From Rheinheimera sp. (GTDB lineage: Bacteria; Pseudomonadota; Gammaproteobacteria; Enterobacterales; Alteromonadaceae): a DNA stretch of 64,000 bases. The translations under genes were made by a program, and so were the position numbers. This document shows, piece by piece, positions 52,656 to 62,154 of this stretch; the first letter of the stretch is position 1; each line of letters starts with the position of its first letter. The stretch covers positions 114,848 to 178,847 of the forward strand of contig DMYW01000015.1 in assembly GCA_003482455.1 (NCBI GenBank), written 5' to 3'. Under the pieces are notes generated by a model. That model did no database searches and was not told the DNA's origin. It was given only the letters and a program-made list of their open reading frames with translations.

Positions 52656-54518
52656 ATGGCAAATTATGCGGATATCCAGGCAGCCTGCGAGCAGCTAAAA
52701 AGCGCCGGGCAAGTCATCACACTCGATGCAGTAATCAAAAAAGTTGGCGGTAGCCCAACCAGTATCATGGTCAACTTTGACCGTTGGTGCGCCGATCACA
52801 ACTACCAACCACCTGCGGTACAACCGGAGGCGAAAAGCAGTAAATCAGGTCTTGGCTTGGGTGCTTTGTCTGCACTCACCGATAAAGTGCCGGGTTCTTT
52901 CTCCAAAGCTCTCGACTTCAGTAAAAAAGTAGTCAAGCAAGCGGATTTGTCTGCAATCAAAAACTTATTACCAGATAGCAAGACAGAAGCGCAGCCTGAA
53001 CAGCCAGTGGCCAAAGCCGCTGAGCCTGTCGCCGCACCTGCCGCGAAAAAAGCAACGGCTGCAGCTCCAGCCGCCAAACCAGCGCCAGTTGTTGAAGTCG
53101 CGCCAGTGGTTGAAGCAGCTCCTGTAGTTGAAGCAACGCCTGAACCTGTGGTTGAAGTGACTCAACCAGAGCCAGTCGCCGAAGTGGTGGTGGAAGTCGC
53201 GCCAGTGGTTGAAGCGCCAGCGCCAGTCGTTGAAGCACCGGTAGCAGCGGAAGTTGTTGAAAAAACCAAAGTGATTGAAGCCGTTAAAACGTCACAACGC
53301 GCTAAAACAGCTGAAGTCAGTGCCACAATCGCCGCCGTTGCAGCCAGCGTGGCTGCCGCGATGGAAAAACCAGCAGCGCCAGTGGTGGATACCGCAGCGT
53401 CGGCGGAACTGCAGTTAGCACTGCAGGAAGTTGAACAGCAAAAACAAGATTTAGTCCAAGAAATCCAGCAGTTGCGTCAACAAGCGCGTGATATGCAAGA
53501 AGATAGCGATATGCTGCACCACCAATTCGTGGACGCCCAGCACACGGCTATCGAGCGGCAAAAACAAGTCAACGAGCTGCAACAAACGCTGACCAAACAA
53601 CGTGCTGAACAAACACGTCTGAAAGAACAGCTGGAAGAATTGGATCGTCAACGCCAAGAAGCGCAAGAAGTGAAGCGTCAAGGCGACGAACAGTACGAAA
53701 TGCTGGCACTGAAATTTGACGCACTGCAACTGTCCTATTCTGAGCTGCAATCGACGCTGGACTCCAAAGAAAACGAGCACGTTAAACAGCTGGAACTGCG
53801 CTTAGAGCAAGCACAACAAGACATGTCGCAACAAAAGCAACAAGTCGCCTTGTACGAGCAACAACTGCAACGCGCTAACGAAGCCTTTGCCGCACTGCAG
53901 CAGAAGTTTGAGCAAGAGCAGCAAGACGTCAAGTCGCTGCAAAACAAACTGAAACAAGCGGAACAGACAGCCAACGAACACAAACAACAAGTCAACGAAT
54001 TGGAGCAACAAAAAGCTCAATTGTTGAAAGCGTTAGATGCTGCTAACGAAACGTTAGTCGAACAAGAAGAACAGCTGAAGATGCAAGCGGACCAAGTCCA
54101 ATTGCTGTCAGAAAAGCTGCCTGAACTGCGTTCGCAAAACGATTTCATTGAAAAAGAGCAAGAGCTGCAACGCCTGCAATCTGTGGTCCAAACCATGGAA
54201 AGCAAGCTGGCTCACCTGCAAAACAGCAACCAAATGCTTAAAGAACAGTCGGAAGTTACCGTAGCGCATCAAAACCGCCAACGCGAAACTATCCGTTTGC
54301 AACGCGAAGAAAACGGCCAATTGCGCGAAGCTCAACAACAAGCGCAACTGGAAAAAGAGCAACTGGAACAACAATGCCAGAAACTCGAAGAGCAAGTTAG
54401 CTTCGTACGCAACAACTCACGCACCACGATTGAAAACTTAACACTGTCGAACAAACAGATGCAGTTGAAGATCACCGAGTTGGAAACTCGCCTGAAAAAC
54501 GCTGGCGTGACTGTCTAA
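52656..54518 (+). CDS. KfrA-like DNA-binding coiled-coil protein (chromosomal)
   Basis: 620 aa from the ATG at 52656; upstream in-frame codons lack a ribosome site. The N-terminus YADIQAACEQLKSAGQVITLDAVIKKVGGSPTSIMVNFDRW resembles the KfrA_N helix-turn-helix domain of plasmid proteins. Residues about 105-230 are a Pro/Ala/Val/Glu-rich linker with repeated APVVE units, like TolA-type spacers. Residues about 255-615 form a near-continuous coiled coil (QQ/EQ-rich heptads). Plasmid KfrA binds its own promoter and supports partition; chromosomal homologues are little studied. No signal peptide or membrane helix. Monocistronic, with its own terminator. Confidence 0.75.
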   Translation: MANYADIQAACEQLKSAGQVITLDAVIKKVGGSPTSIMVNFDRWCADHNYQPPAVQPEAKSSKSGLGLGALSALTDKVPGSFSKALDFSKKVVKQADLSAIKNLLPDSKTEAQPEQPVAKAAEPVAAPAAKKATAAAPAAKPAPVVEVAPVVEAAPVVEATPEPVVEVTQPEPVAEVVVEVAPVVEAPAPVVEAPVAAEVVEKTKVIEAVKTSQRAKTAEVSATIAAVAASVAAAMEKPAAPVVDTAASAELQLALQEVEQQKQDLVQEIQQLRQQARDMQEDSDMLHHQFVDAQHTAIERQKQVNELQQTLTKQRAEQTRLKEQLEELDRQRQEAQEVKRQGDEQYEMLALKFDALQLSYSELQSTLDSKENEHVKQLELRLEQAQQDMSQQKQQVALYEQQLQRANEAFAALQQKFEQEQQDVKSLQNKLKQAEQTANEHKQQVNELEQQKAQLLKALDAANETLVEQEEQLKMQADQVQLLSEKLPELRSQNDFIEKEQELQRLQSVVQTMESKLAHLQNSNQMLKEQSEVTVAHQNRQRETIRLQREENGQLREAQQQAQLEKEQLEQQCQKLEEQVSFVRNNSRTTIENLTLSNKQMQLKITELETRLKNAGVTV

Positions 54519-54535
54519 TCAGATCTCTAATGCAC

Positions 54536-54565
54536 AAAGCCTTGGCATCGCCAAGGCTTTTTTTT
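54536..54565 (+). terminator. Rho-independent terminator after the KfrA-like gene
   Basis: AAAGCCTTGGC, loop ATC, GCCAAGGCTTTTTTTT: strong stem with eight T, 17 nt after the stop. Confidence 0.92.
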
Positions 54566-54754
54566 GCCTGTCATTGCGCAATATAGCTTTCCCCCCTGTA
54601 ACGTCCATGCGTTTTGCCACTGCACGAGGTTACGCGCGCAGCCTAAGGCGGATACCGACATGGGTACTCCGTAGCCCAGCAGACAGACTTTCTCTGCGCC
54701 TTTGCCAATCCTGTACAGCTTCTGCCAACAGTGCTAGTCACAGCATGTGCGCAT

Positions 54755-54784
54755 AAAAAAGCCAGAGCAATTGCTCTGGCTTTT
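54755..54784 (-). terminator. Terminator of the pullulanase operon
   Basis: A perfect 20-bp palindrome GCCAGAGCAATTGCTCTGGC at 54761-54780 with an A-run before it (T-run on the minus strand), 34 nt past the pullulanase stop. The stretch 54566-54754 between this and the preceding terminator holds no gene I can support. Confidence 0.85.
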
Positions 54785-54818
54785 GTCGCGCAAGGCTTAA
54801 CGCCTTGATGAACTAAGC

Positions 54819-57800
54819 TTAGTTCTGCACTTGTTTGGTCACCGTCAGCACTGGTGCTGTCGGTGTGTCCGCATTGACGCTAAACACATAGACACCGGCA
54901 TCAGCAATGGCGATGCGTAAGTTGTCGTTGGATTGTGCCAATGGTTTGGCTACACCAATCGCGATGTCAGCACCTGCCGCACCTGCACCGTAGTTCACAG
55001 TTGACCAGTCCGCAGAGGCAAACTTGAACTCGTAGTTGCCGGCGTTCAGGTTAATCGCGACTTGGTACACGCCACCTGTGTAGCTGAACTGAGTCGCTTC
55101 ACCCCAGCCGTTCATGCTACCGCGCAGGAATACTTTGGTAGCGCCGTATGGCACGTATTCGCTGACCGTTAAGGTTGGTGCTTGTGGGTTGGCCGCATTC
55201 AAGGTGAACACATATTTGCCCGCTGAGAAGTTGGCACGCATGTTCGAACCTTGACGTTGCAGCGCTTTCTCCACGCCAAAGGTCACGTCTTGACCGCCGC
55301 TGGCGCCAAAGTCCACGGTTGACCAATCGCTAGAGGCGATCTTGAACTCTTGCGTACCTGAGCTGCCAATAGTGATGGTGGTTTGGTACACACCGGCACC
55401 AACATAGGACAACGGGTTGTCGGTGCTCCAGCCATTGATGCCACCACGCACATACACAGTGGTTAAGCCGTATGGAGCCACATCTGGCGCGCCCATAGTG
55501 GCATTGGCTTTCAGGCCTTCGCCTTGTTCACCTTGTTGTGGTTTAACAAACACAGCAATGGTGTACGCAGGGACAGTGAAGCGACCGTCAGCGCCATCGG
55601 CAGCAAAGCTTGCCGCTTGCACTGTGTTATCCACTGACATTTGTTGCACTTCGTGCAGCACAAAACCTTGGGCGGTTGGCACTTTTTGGTTTTGTTCAGC
55701 GCTGGTGCCGTTGATCACCACCACGATGGCATCGTTGGCTGGGTCTAGGTCAGTTAAACCTGTACCGTCGTCGATGCTCATCACAATCAAACCTTGTTTC
55801 AGGTTTTTGCCGATGTTGTGGAAACCAACCCGGTCAATCACGTCTTGGCCTGTGGTTAAACGGAACAGTGGGCTTGATTTACGGATCTGCAAGAATTCTT
55901 GGAATACTTGGCCGGCGAAATCAATGTGCTCTGGGTACGCAGTGGTGTTTGGATTGTTGGCGATTTGCTTGATGGTGTTCCAAGCGCCGCTGTTATCCTG
56001 TGCCAAAGGCAAACCGACGTTCCAGTTGTTGTTTTGTTTGGTGAAATCAACACGGTTGAACCAATCGCCTGAGTCATAGCTGTTACGATCCAGAGATTTT
56101 GAACGCAGCAGATCATCACCCATTTCCATAAATGGAATACCTTGCGACAACACAGGAATTGCCAGTGCAATATTGTGGATACGCACGCGGTTATCGATGC
56201 TGACAGACGCCGGTAAACCTAACTGCAGTTTGTCCCACAGGGTTTCATTGTCGTGTTTCGACACATAGTTAATGATGTCCGCTGGGTCATCAGCATAACC
56301 TGCCGCTTGGCCGTTCCAGTTGATTTCAGAGGCTTTGCCTGTGTTACCGGCATAGTCTTTCAACACATAGTTACGCAGTGTACCGGCCAGACCAATTTCA
56401 ATAGTGTTTTGATCTTTCAGTTTACCGACGTCGCTATCGCCTAAGAACAAGGCTGCATTGCGCACCGCATCACGCTCACGGTCGTTAAACGAACCGACTT
56501 CGGTGCCATTTAAGTTGGCTTGACGGGCTTGTACGAAACGCGCGTCGTTGGCTACTTCACCGAAGTTCCAGCCTTCACCGTAGAAGTAAGTGTCTTCGTC
56601 CACCGCACGCACAGCATCACGCGCCGCTAAGATCTCGGCTTTTGGATGGTGGCCCATAATGTCGAAACGGAAGCCGTCGAACTTATAGTCACGCGCCAAA
56701 ATCACCAGCGAGTCTTTGACAAACTTGGCAAACATGGCGTTTTCAGTCGCGGTGTTTTCACAGCAAGTAGAACGCTCAATGCCTGCAGTTGTTGGGTTGT
56801 AGCGGTGGTAATAACCTGGCACTACTTTGTCAAACACTGAGTTGTCATACAGGCCTGATGAACTAGTGTGGTTGTACACCACGTCCAACACCACGCGCAT
56901 GCCGATGCTGTGCAACGCTTGGTTCATCGCACGCATTTCTTTGATGCGAGCAACACCTTCTGCGCTAGAGGCATACGAGCCTTCTGGCGTGATGAAATGG
57001 TGTGGATCATAACCCCAGTTGAAGCTGTCAAAACCGCGCATATCGTTAACGATGGCTTGTGCGTTTTCGCCTGACGCTTGGAAGCTGTTCAGCAAGTCAA
57101 TCAGCTTGGTTGACGCTGACGCAGTACACGCCAATGAGGTCGGTTTTAACTTACACAGTTCACCGGCGGTGCTGTCTAAATCAATACGTTTGCTGGCATC
57201 TTCGTTCACGGTTGCCATGTCAGTCGCTGGCAACATATGGAAGGTGTTCATGCCGGCAGCCGCCAAGGCTTTTAAGTGTTTGACTGGCTCAGAGTCTACT
57301 TCAGTAAACGCCAAATATTTACCACGGTTCGCTGCAGACACGCTGCTATCACGCACCGAGAAGTCACGGATGTGACCTTCGTAAATCACGGTGTCTTCCG
57401 GTTTAGCCAACGTTGGTACTTCTTGGTTGTCCCAACCTTCTGGTTTGGTGTCCGCGTCGTTTAAGTTGACGAATTGGCTGAAACGACCGTTGGTCGAGAC
57501 GTTCAGTGAGTACGGGTCGGTAGTTTCAACTGTTTCAACTTTTTTGGTCAGCGGATGATACACAGTCAATTCAAAGCGGTAGAACTTGCGATCCAAGGTG
57601 GCTTTTGGCGCAGTGAAGCTCCAAATACCAGTGTTGGCATCTTGAGTCATCGCGTTGGTCGAAACCAAGGTTTTCGCTGCATCGTAGACTTTCAGGTTCA
57701 CAGTACGGGCTGTTGGGGCCCACACCGCTGATTTCACGTTGGTTGCATCGTACGTTACGCCCAAGGTCGCTTCGTTGGCATCGTTTTCGCCAGCCGTGTA

Positions 57801-58805
57801 CAGGTCATCCAAGGCTTTTTGGATTTGTACATGAGACGCGGCCATGATTTTGCCGTCAGAGCCAAATGAAGCAAACACCAGCTGGTTTTTCGCCATAGCT
57901 TTGGCTTGTTCAGCCGTTAACGTGGCTTTGTAAGCTGGCCAGTTCGCCAAATGCGGGACGCGAGCTTTTTGCTCGTCGGTCAGTGACGTCGGTACCACTT
58001 CAACGGCGGTGCCATTAAGTTTTTTGGTATCGGAATCGATGGCTAAGTCCGCTGCGGCACTGTGATGCACTTCGAATTTAGCTACACCACCTGCTTGGCC
58101 GTTCCAGACAAAGGTATTGCGGTCTAACCAATGCGCTGCGCTGTCGCTGATTTGCACGCCCAGTGACACCACTGGATAAGCAAATACAGATGCAACGCCT
58201 GAGAAGGTCCAACCCATGCGGTTAAATTTAATCACATCTTTTGGCCCTAATGGCAGTTTCATGTCGCTGCCGCCTAGCTCTTTGCCGGCGTCATCGGTGC
58301 CTTTGTGGATGATGAAGTTGGCACAATCTGTCGCTTTCGCGCCAATGCCGTCTTTCAGGTTCAAAATCCAATAAGCACCATAGTTTGGATCGATACCGCT
58401 GATGGCTAAACCATTGGACCAGCTTTCAGCCAACGACGAGGCCAACAAGGAATCACACGCCTCGTTGTTCCAGGTGTGCAGCTTAAAGCCGTCATAGTTG
58501 CCGTCGGCGCGTTTGAAATACAGCACCGCTTGGCCTGCTGAGGCCATCACCGAAGGTTCTGGTGCAGTTGGATCAACGCCAATCACACAGCTTTCGTTTT
58601 TCGCATCCGGCACTGTTGGTGCTGGACACTTGATAGGCACAGGGTCCACACACGCCGTACCGGCGGCGTTTGGCACTTGTGGCACATTACAGGTTAATAA
58701 TTGCTGGCCAGGTTCGATGGAATCACCACCGCCACCGCAACCAGAGACGCCGAGTAGCAACAGCCCTGCGGTCAGCAGCTGTAGCATTATTTTACGATTT
58801 AACAT
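54819..58805 (-). CDS. Cell-surface pullulanase-type alpha-1,6-glucosidase (GH13), lipoprotein
   Basis: 1328 aa. Lipobox GVSGC (after LLLLG), then a Cys-containing Pro-rich stretch and a PUD/CBM41-like part near 85-190 (AVLYFKRADGNYDGFKLHTWNNE). Next come an N-terminal beta domain (CBM48-like, VKSAVWAPTARTVNLKVYD) and the GH13 core with NWGYDPHHF, VLDVVYNHT, FRFDIMGHH (nucleophile Asp), YFYGEGWNFG (acid Glu) and VSKHDNETLWD. Two C-terminal domains are tandem repeats (VYVRGGINGWSTDN and VFLRGSMNGWGEAT), probably starch-binding. It hydrolyses alpha-1,6 bonds of pullulan and branched glucans at the surface. 19 nt downstream of the TonB receptor gene, so one operon. Confidence 0.93.
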   Translation of the reverse strand: MLNRKIMLQLLTAGLLLLGVSGCGGGGDSIEPGQQLLTCNVPQVPNAAGTACVDPVPIKCPAPTVPDAKNESCVIGVDPTAPEPSVMASAGQAVLYFKRADGNYDGFKLHTWNNEACDSLLASSLAESWSNGLAISGIDPNYGAYWILNLKDGIGAKATDCANFIIHKGTDDAGKELGGSDMKLPLGPKDVIKFNRMGWTFSGVASVFAYPVVSLGVQISDSAAHWLDRNTFVWNGQAGGVAKFEVHHSAAADLAIDSDTKKLNGTAVEVVPTSLTDEQKARVPHLANWPAYKATLTAEQAKAMAKNQLVFASFGSDGKIMAASHVQIQKALDDLYTAGENDANEATLGVTYDATNVKSAVWAPTARTVNLKVYDAAKTLVSTNAMTQDANTGIWSFTAPKATLDRKFYRFELTVYHPLTKKVETVETTDPYSLNVSTNGRFSQFVNLNDADTKPEGWDNQEVPTLAKPEDTVIYEGHIRDFSVRDSSVSAANRGKYLAFTEVDSEPVKHLKALAAAGMNTFHMLPATDMATVNEDASKRIDLDSTAGELCKLKPTSLACTASASTKLIDLLNSFQASGENAQAIVNDMRGFDSFNWGYDPHHFITPEGSYASSAEGVARIKEMRAMNQALHSIGMRVVLDVVYNHTSSSGLYDNSVFDKVVPGYYHRYNPTTAGIERSTCCENTATENAMFAKFVKDSLVILARDYKFDGFRFDIMGHHPKAEILAARDAVRAVDEDTYFYGEGWNFGEVANDARFVQARQANLNGTEVGSFNDRERDAVRNAALFLGDSDVGKLKDQNTIEIGLAGTLRNYVLKDYAGNTGKASEINWNGQAAGYADDPADIINYVSKHDNETLWDKLQLGLPASVSIDNRVRIHNIALAIPVLSQGIPFMEMGDDLLRSKSLDRNSYDSGDWFNRVDFTKQNNNWNVGLPLAQDNSGAWNTIKQIANNPNTTAYPEHIDFAGQVFQEFLQIRKSSPLFRLTTGQDVIDRVGFHNIGKNLKQGLIVMSIDDGTGLTDLDPANDAIVVVINGTSAEQNQKVPTAQGFVLHEVQQMSVDNTVQAASFAADGADGRFTVPAYTIAVFVKPQQGEQGEGLKANATMGAPDVAPYGLTTVYVRGGINGWSTDNPLSYVGAGVYQTTITIGSSGTQEFKIASSDWSTVDFGASGGQDVTFGVEKALQRQGSNMRANFSAGKYVFTLNAANPQAPTLTVSEYVPYGATKVFLRGSMNGWGEATQFSYTGGVYQVAINLNAGNYEFKFASADWSTVNYGAGAAGADIAIGVAKPLAQSNDNLRIAIADAGVYVFSVNADTPTAPVLTVTKQVQN

Positions 58806-58824
58806 GTTGTTCTACTCCAATGCA

Positions 58825-61731
58825 TTACAGCGAATACGACACGCCGAGGAAGTACTGGCGACCAAAGAATTGGATGGTGCCGGTTCTGGTTTCGTTACCG
58901 AAGTAACTCTTCGTCGGTTCGTCAGTTAAGTTGTTGATTTGGAATAAGCCTTTCCAATTCTCGGTGAAATCATACGAGGCTTGGAAATCCACAACCGTTT
59001 CGCTGTCAAAGTTGACCACTTGGTTATCTACTGCCACTTGTTCGGAGACAAACGGGCTGCGGTAACGCGCACTCATCCGCGTCTCAAAGCCTTCGTATTC
59101 CAAGAACAACTCAGTGGTGAACACTTGTTTAGATAAGCCAGATAGAGGCAGTGTCTGATCTTCGCCACCCAGATTGTTTGGCTGATTGATCGCACTTTCG
59201 GTGTAGCTGTAGCTCGAGCGAATACCCAAGCCTTGCCAAATGCCTGGCAGGAACTTAAACACCTGGGTGTAACCCAGTTCGATACCACGGATATAACCAC
59301 CTTCACCGTTGTTGACTGCCGTGGTGTAGGTGCCGTTTTTCACCGGACGCAACACGCCCGATGTCGGGTCGATATAGGTATCTGGTACACGGAAACCATT
59401 GCCTTTGAAGTCAAATTCAGAGATAGAGTAGGTCTGGATCAGGGACTTGATATCTTTGTAGAAACCCGCGAGCACAAAAGCCCCTTCGGTTTCGCTGAAA
59501 TAACGTTCCCACGAAATATCGTATTGATCGGCGTAAAACGGTTTCAAACTTGGGTTGTTTTCGCTTGATGCCGACAAATAACCATCGTTACTGATGTTGT
59601 AGCTGACTTGCGAGGCCAAGCGGTTGATAGGTGGACGCGACAGCGTTTTGGAGTAGGCAAAACGCAGTTGATCATCATCGGTCAAACGGAAGTTTAAGTT
59701 CGCGCTTGGCAGATAATCGGTGTAAGTAATGCCATCAATGCCTGGGGCATATTGGTTGTTAATCAAACCAGCATCATCTTTGATGTTTTGCGCGCCGAGC
59801 AACGGGTCACCGCCCACGTTGGTCAAGCTGGTGGCTGATTGGTCGGTATGCACCATACGCACACCGAAGTTACCGGTCAGCGGGATCTCGCCAATATCGG
59901 TTTCCAAGTTCGCCATCAGATACGCCGACGTGACTTTCTCGTACACTTCACCACTTTGCAGCACAGACCATGCAGTATCTGGCCCAGTTGGGTTTTGTTG
60001 TGATGCCAACAACCCTTTGTTGCCAGTACCCCAGGTTTTCACCGGTTGTGGAATGCCGTTCGGGAACCACGCGGCCAACGCTTTGTCTTGATCGATGGCT
60101 AAGTAGCTTGGGAAGTAGCCAAATTCATTTTTGAAATCAACCACTTTGACCATGTCAGACGTTAATTTCAGTGGTTTTTGGGTTGCTGAAAAGGCGCCGT
60201 CGTTGCCGTATTCAAACACAGCACGTTCGTTGCCGTAGGTACGGTCAGACACGCGAGCACCCACTTCTACCGACGCCAGCACTGGGTTGTCTAACTTGTA
60301 GGTAAAATCAATACGTGCCGCGTCGACGCGGTCATCGTTGATAAACGGATAGATACCGTATTTGCTCAGCATCACGCGATTGACATCGCTAAAGGCCGCC
60401 GCTTGGTTAAAACCAACGTCCGGTAAGTTCAAGCCGTTTAACTTGTAGGAAATCGACACGTTGTCGTCAAATTGTGGGTTGACCGCATTGGCGTCTTTGG
60501 CCACCAGCGACCACAACAAGCCGTTGCGGAAGTTACTGTCTGACGCTGAATGCGACAAGTCGACACTCATGTTCAGATTGTCGGTAATATCCCAATCGGC
60601 ATTTAAGCCCAGTGCTGTGATGTCATCGAAGTCTTGGTTGTCGTCGTTGACGATTTCCACGCGGGTAAAGCTTTGCGAGGTGCGGTTAAAAGTACCACCC
60701 ACCACAGTGTTGCCATCGAGGATTGGGTTACCGACTGCAGCATTCGGGCCGCCGAATTTGACGCGGAAACCACGAGCAAATGCTTTCGAATCGAACTTAG
60801 AAATGAACACATCACCTTTGAGTTTAAAGGTGCTAGTTGGTTGCCATTCCACCACGCCAAGGTAGCCGTTACGGACTTCTTCACCACCTTTGTGCTGAAC
60901 TTCAAACCCTTCGCTGATGTTTTCCAGGCCTGCATCGCCGCCAATGTTGCCGTCGACGTCTTTTTTGCCGTTATAAGCTAAACCGATAAACTGGGTGGCG
61001 ACGCTTGGTTGATACAAACGCGCATAGCCTAAAGCGATACCGAGTTTGTCCTCAAAGAACTTGCCTTGATACGCAAAGCTCAGGCGGTTACCCACGGCTT
61101 GACCATCTGGCACTTCATTGGCGCGGTCGTTGTACATGCCTCGCGCGTTGAAATTGAACTTGTGATCTTGGGTGTTCTTCAGCGGGCTGGCTGTTTGCAG
61201 CTCCACCGAACCGGCCACCGCACCTTCAATCAAGGACGCTTTTGGTGACTTGTACACAGACGCTGTAGAGATCAGCTCTGATGGGTACTGGTCGAATTCA
61301 ATGCTGCGTTTGCCGTTAGTTGACACTTGCTCGCGACCGTTTAACGTCGAGAACACGAAACCGCCTTCCATACCCCGGATGTTGATCTCGGAAGCTTGAC
61401 CGCCGGTACGAACCGCCGACACGCCAGGTAACCGTGTTAAAGCGTCCGCCATCGACACGTCAGGCAAAGCGCCAAGGTCGTCTGCAGAAACCGTCTCGCT
61501 GACGGTATCGTTATAGCGTTTTAAATTAAGTGATTTGATCAAGCTGCCAGAGTAGCTTTTGACTTCAATGACTTCGATTTCTTCTTTTTTCGAAGCCTTT
61601 TTGCCTTTGCTCTCTTTGCTGACGTTCGCAGTGGTGTCGTTGGTGCTTTGTTGCTCCGCCCAGACAGGCGTGGCACAAAGCCCAGCGGTCACCAGCGCTA
61701 TGCTGATCACACTGAGCTTACTGTTAAACAT
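58825..61731 (-). CDS. TonB-dependent receptor, maltodextrin/alpha-glucan type (by context)
   Basis: 968 aa from the ATG at 61731, with GGGGAA upstream. Signal peptide ends TPVWAEQQ, followed by a Lys-rich linker (KESKGKKASKKEE) and a TonB box-like IEVIEVKSY. The plug has LGALPDVSMADALTRLPGVSAVR, INIRGMEGGFVFSTLNGREQVSTNG and SVYKSPKASLIEGAVAGSVELQT. This is the style of large sugar-associated receptors of Xanthomonas and Alteromonadales. The barrel ends in QFFGRQYFLGVSYSL. Its gene lies immediately before the pullulanase, so uptake of the released maltodextrins is the likely role. No inner-membrane transporter is in the window. Confidence 0.9.
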   Translation of the reverse strand: MFNSKLSVISIALVTAGLCATPVWAEQQSTNDTTANVSKESKGKKASKKEEIEVIEVKSYSGSLIKSLNLKRYNDTVSETVSADDLGALPDVSMADALTRLPGVSAVRTGGQASEINIRGMEGGFVFSTLNGREQVSTNGKRSIEFDQYPSELISTASVYKSPKASLIEGAVAGSVELQTASPLKNTQDHKFNFNARGMYNDRANEVPDGQAVGNRLSFAYQGKFFEDKLGIALGYARLYQPSVATQFIGLAYNGKKDVDGNIGGDAGLENISEGFEVQHKGGEEVRNGYLGVVEWQPTSTFKLKGDVFISKFDSKAFARGFRVKFGGPNAAVGNPILDGNTVVGGTFNRTSQSFTRVEIVNDDNQDFDDITALGLNADWDITDNLNMSVDLSHSASDSNFRNGLLWSLVAKDANAVNPQFDDNVSISYKLNGLNLPDVGFNQAAAFSDVNRVMLSKYGIYPFINDDRVDAARIDFTYKLDNPVLASVEVGARVSDRTYGNERAVFEYGNDGAFSATQKPLKLTSDMVKVVDFKNEFGYFPSYLAIDQDKALAAWFPNGIPQPVKTWGTGNKGLLASQQNPTGPDTAWSVLQSGEVYEKVTSAYLMANLETDIGEIPLTGNFGVRMVHTDQSATSLTNVGGDPLLGAQNIKDDAGLINNQYAPGIDGITYTDYLPSANLNFRLTDDDQLRFAYSKTLSRPPINRLASQVSYNISNDGYLSASSENNPSLKPFYADQYDISWERYFSETEGAFVLAGFYKDIKSLIQTYSISEFDFKGNGFRVPDTYIDPTSGVLRPVKNGTYTTAVNNGEGGYIRGIELGYTQVFKFLPGIWQGLGIRSSYSYTESAINQPNNLGGEDQTLPLSGLSKQVFTTELFLEYEGFETRMSARYRSPFVSEQVAVDNQVVNFDSETVVDFQASYDFTENWKGLFQINNLTDEPTKSYFGNETRTGTIQFFGRQYFLGVSYSL

Positions 61732-61825
61732 AATTTTCCCCGTTTGCTGCCAGTGCTGCGACTCCACAACCCAGCCGCGGCCCTGTGATTTTTTGTTGTG
61801 CAACTGTTACTATTTGTCAGAAATT

Positions 61826-61862
61826 GGTGCAGCTACAAGATGAATACGTATTCAGCTGCACC
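61826..61862 (-). promoter_or_regulatory. LacI-type palindromic operator inside a larger inverted repeat
   Basis: TGAATACGTATTCA at 61841-61854 is a perfect 14-bp palindrome of the LacI-family form TGNANNCGNNTNCA. It is flanked by GGTGCAGCT (61826-61834) and its inverse AGCTGCACC (61854-61862). On the minus strand a possible promoter follows: TTGTAG at 61838-61833, an 18-nt spacer, AATAGT at 61814-61809. It is about 110 nt before the receptor ATG, so repression by a MalR-like protein is the likely function. No such regulator gene is in the window. The remaining intergenic bases to 62154 hold the start region of the dedA unit and nothing else identified. Confidence 0.7.
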
Positions 61863-62154
61863 GATTTGCGACAAACGTCTGGTGGAAAATTCATCGGCTG
61901 CACAAAGATAGCGCGCGCAACATTCGCTAAGCTGTTTAAAACATGTTGGCGGCAGATTGGGTATTTTGTAGCCAGATATGCACCTTTTAACGCGATTGGT
62001 CGTGCTTTCGGTTGACCCGTTCGTGTTTAAAAGCTACAACCCTTGTCCCGCCTTGTTGCCAATGGAATCGCTGCACAATGCGGTCGCTTTTAAATGTGTG
62101 CTCGCCGTAGTTCCGTGTCTGCGGCGAGAGTTATTCAACCCGGAGCATTAGTTG

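Noticed and set aside
53451..54395. Several Leu/Phe-rich or Cys/Ser-rich frames opposite the KfrA-like coiled coil
   Set aside because: Reverse complement of Gln/Glu codon repeats necessarily gives Leu, Phe, Cys and Ser runs; not genes.
61786..61802. CRP-like site (TGTGA half) upstream of the glucan receptor
   Set aside because: The second half-site does not match; one half alone is not enough.
62101..62128. Hairpin CTCGCCG/CGGCGAG before the DedA gene
   Set aside because: Short 7-bp stem with no T-run and no known leader motif; not strong enough for a riboswitch or terminator call.
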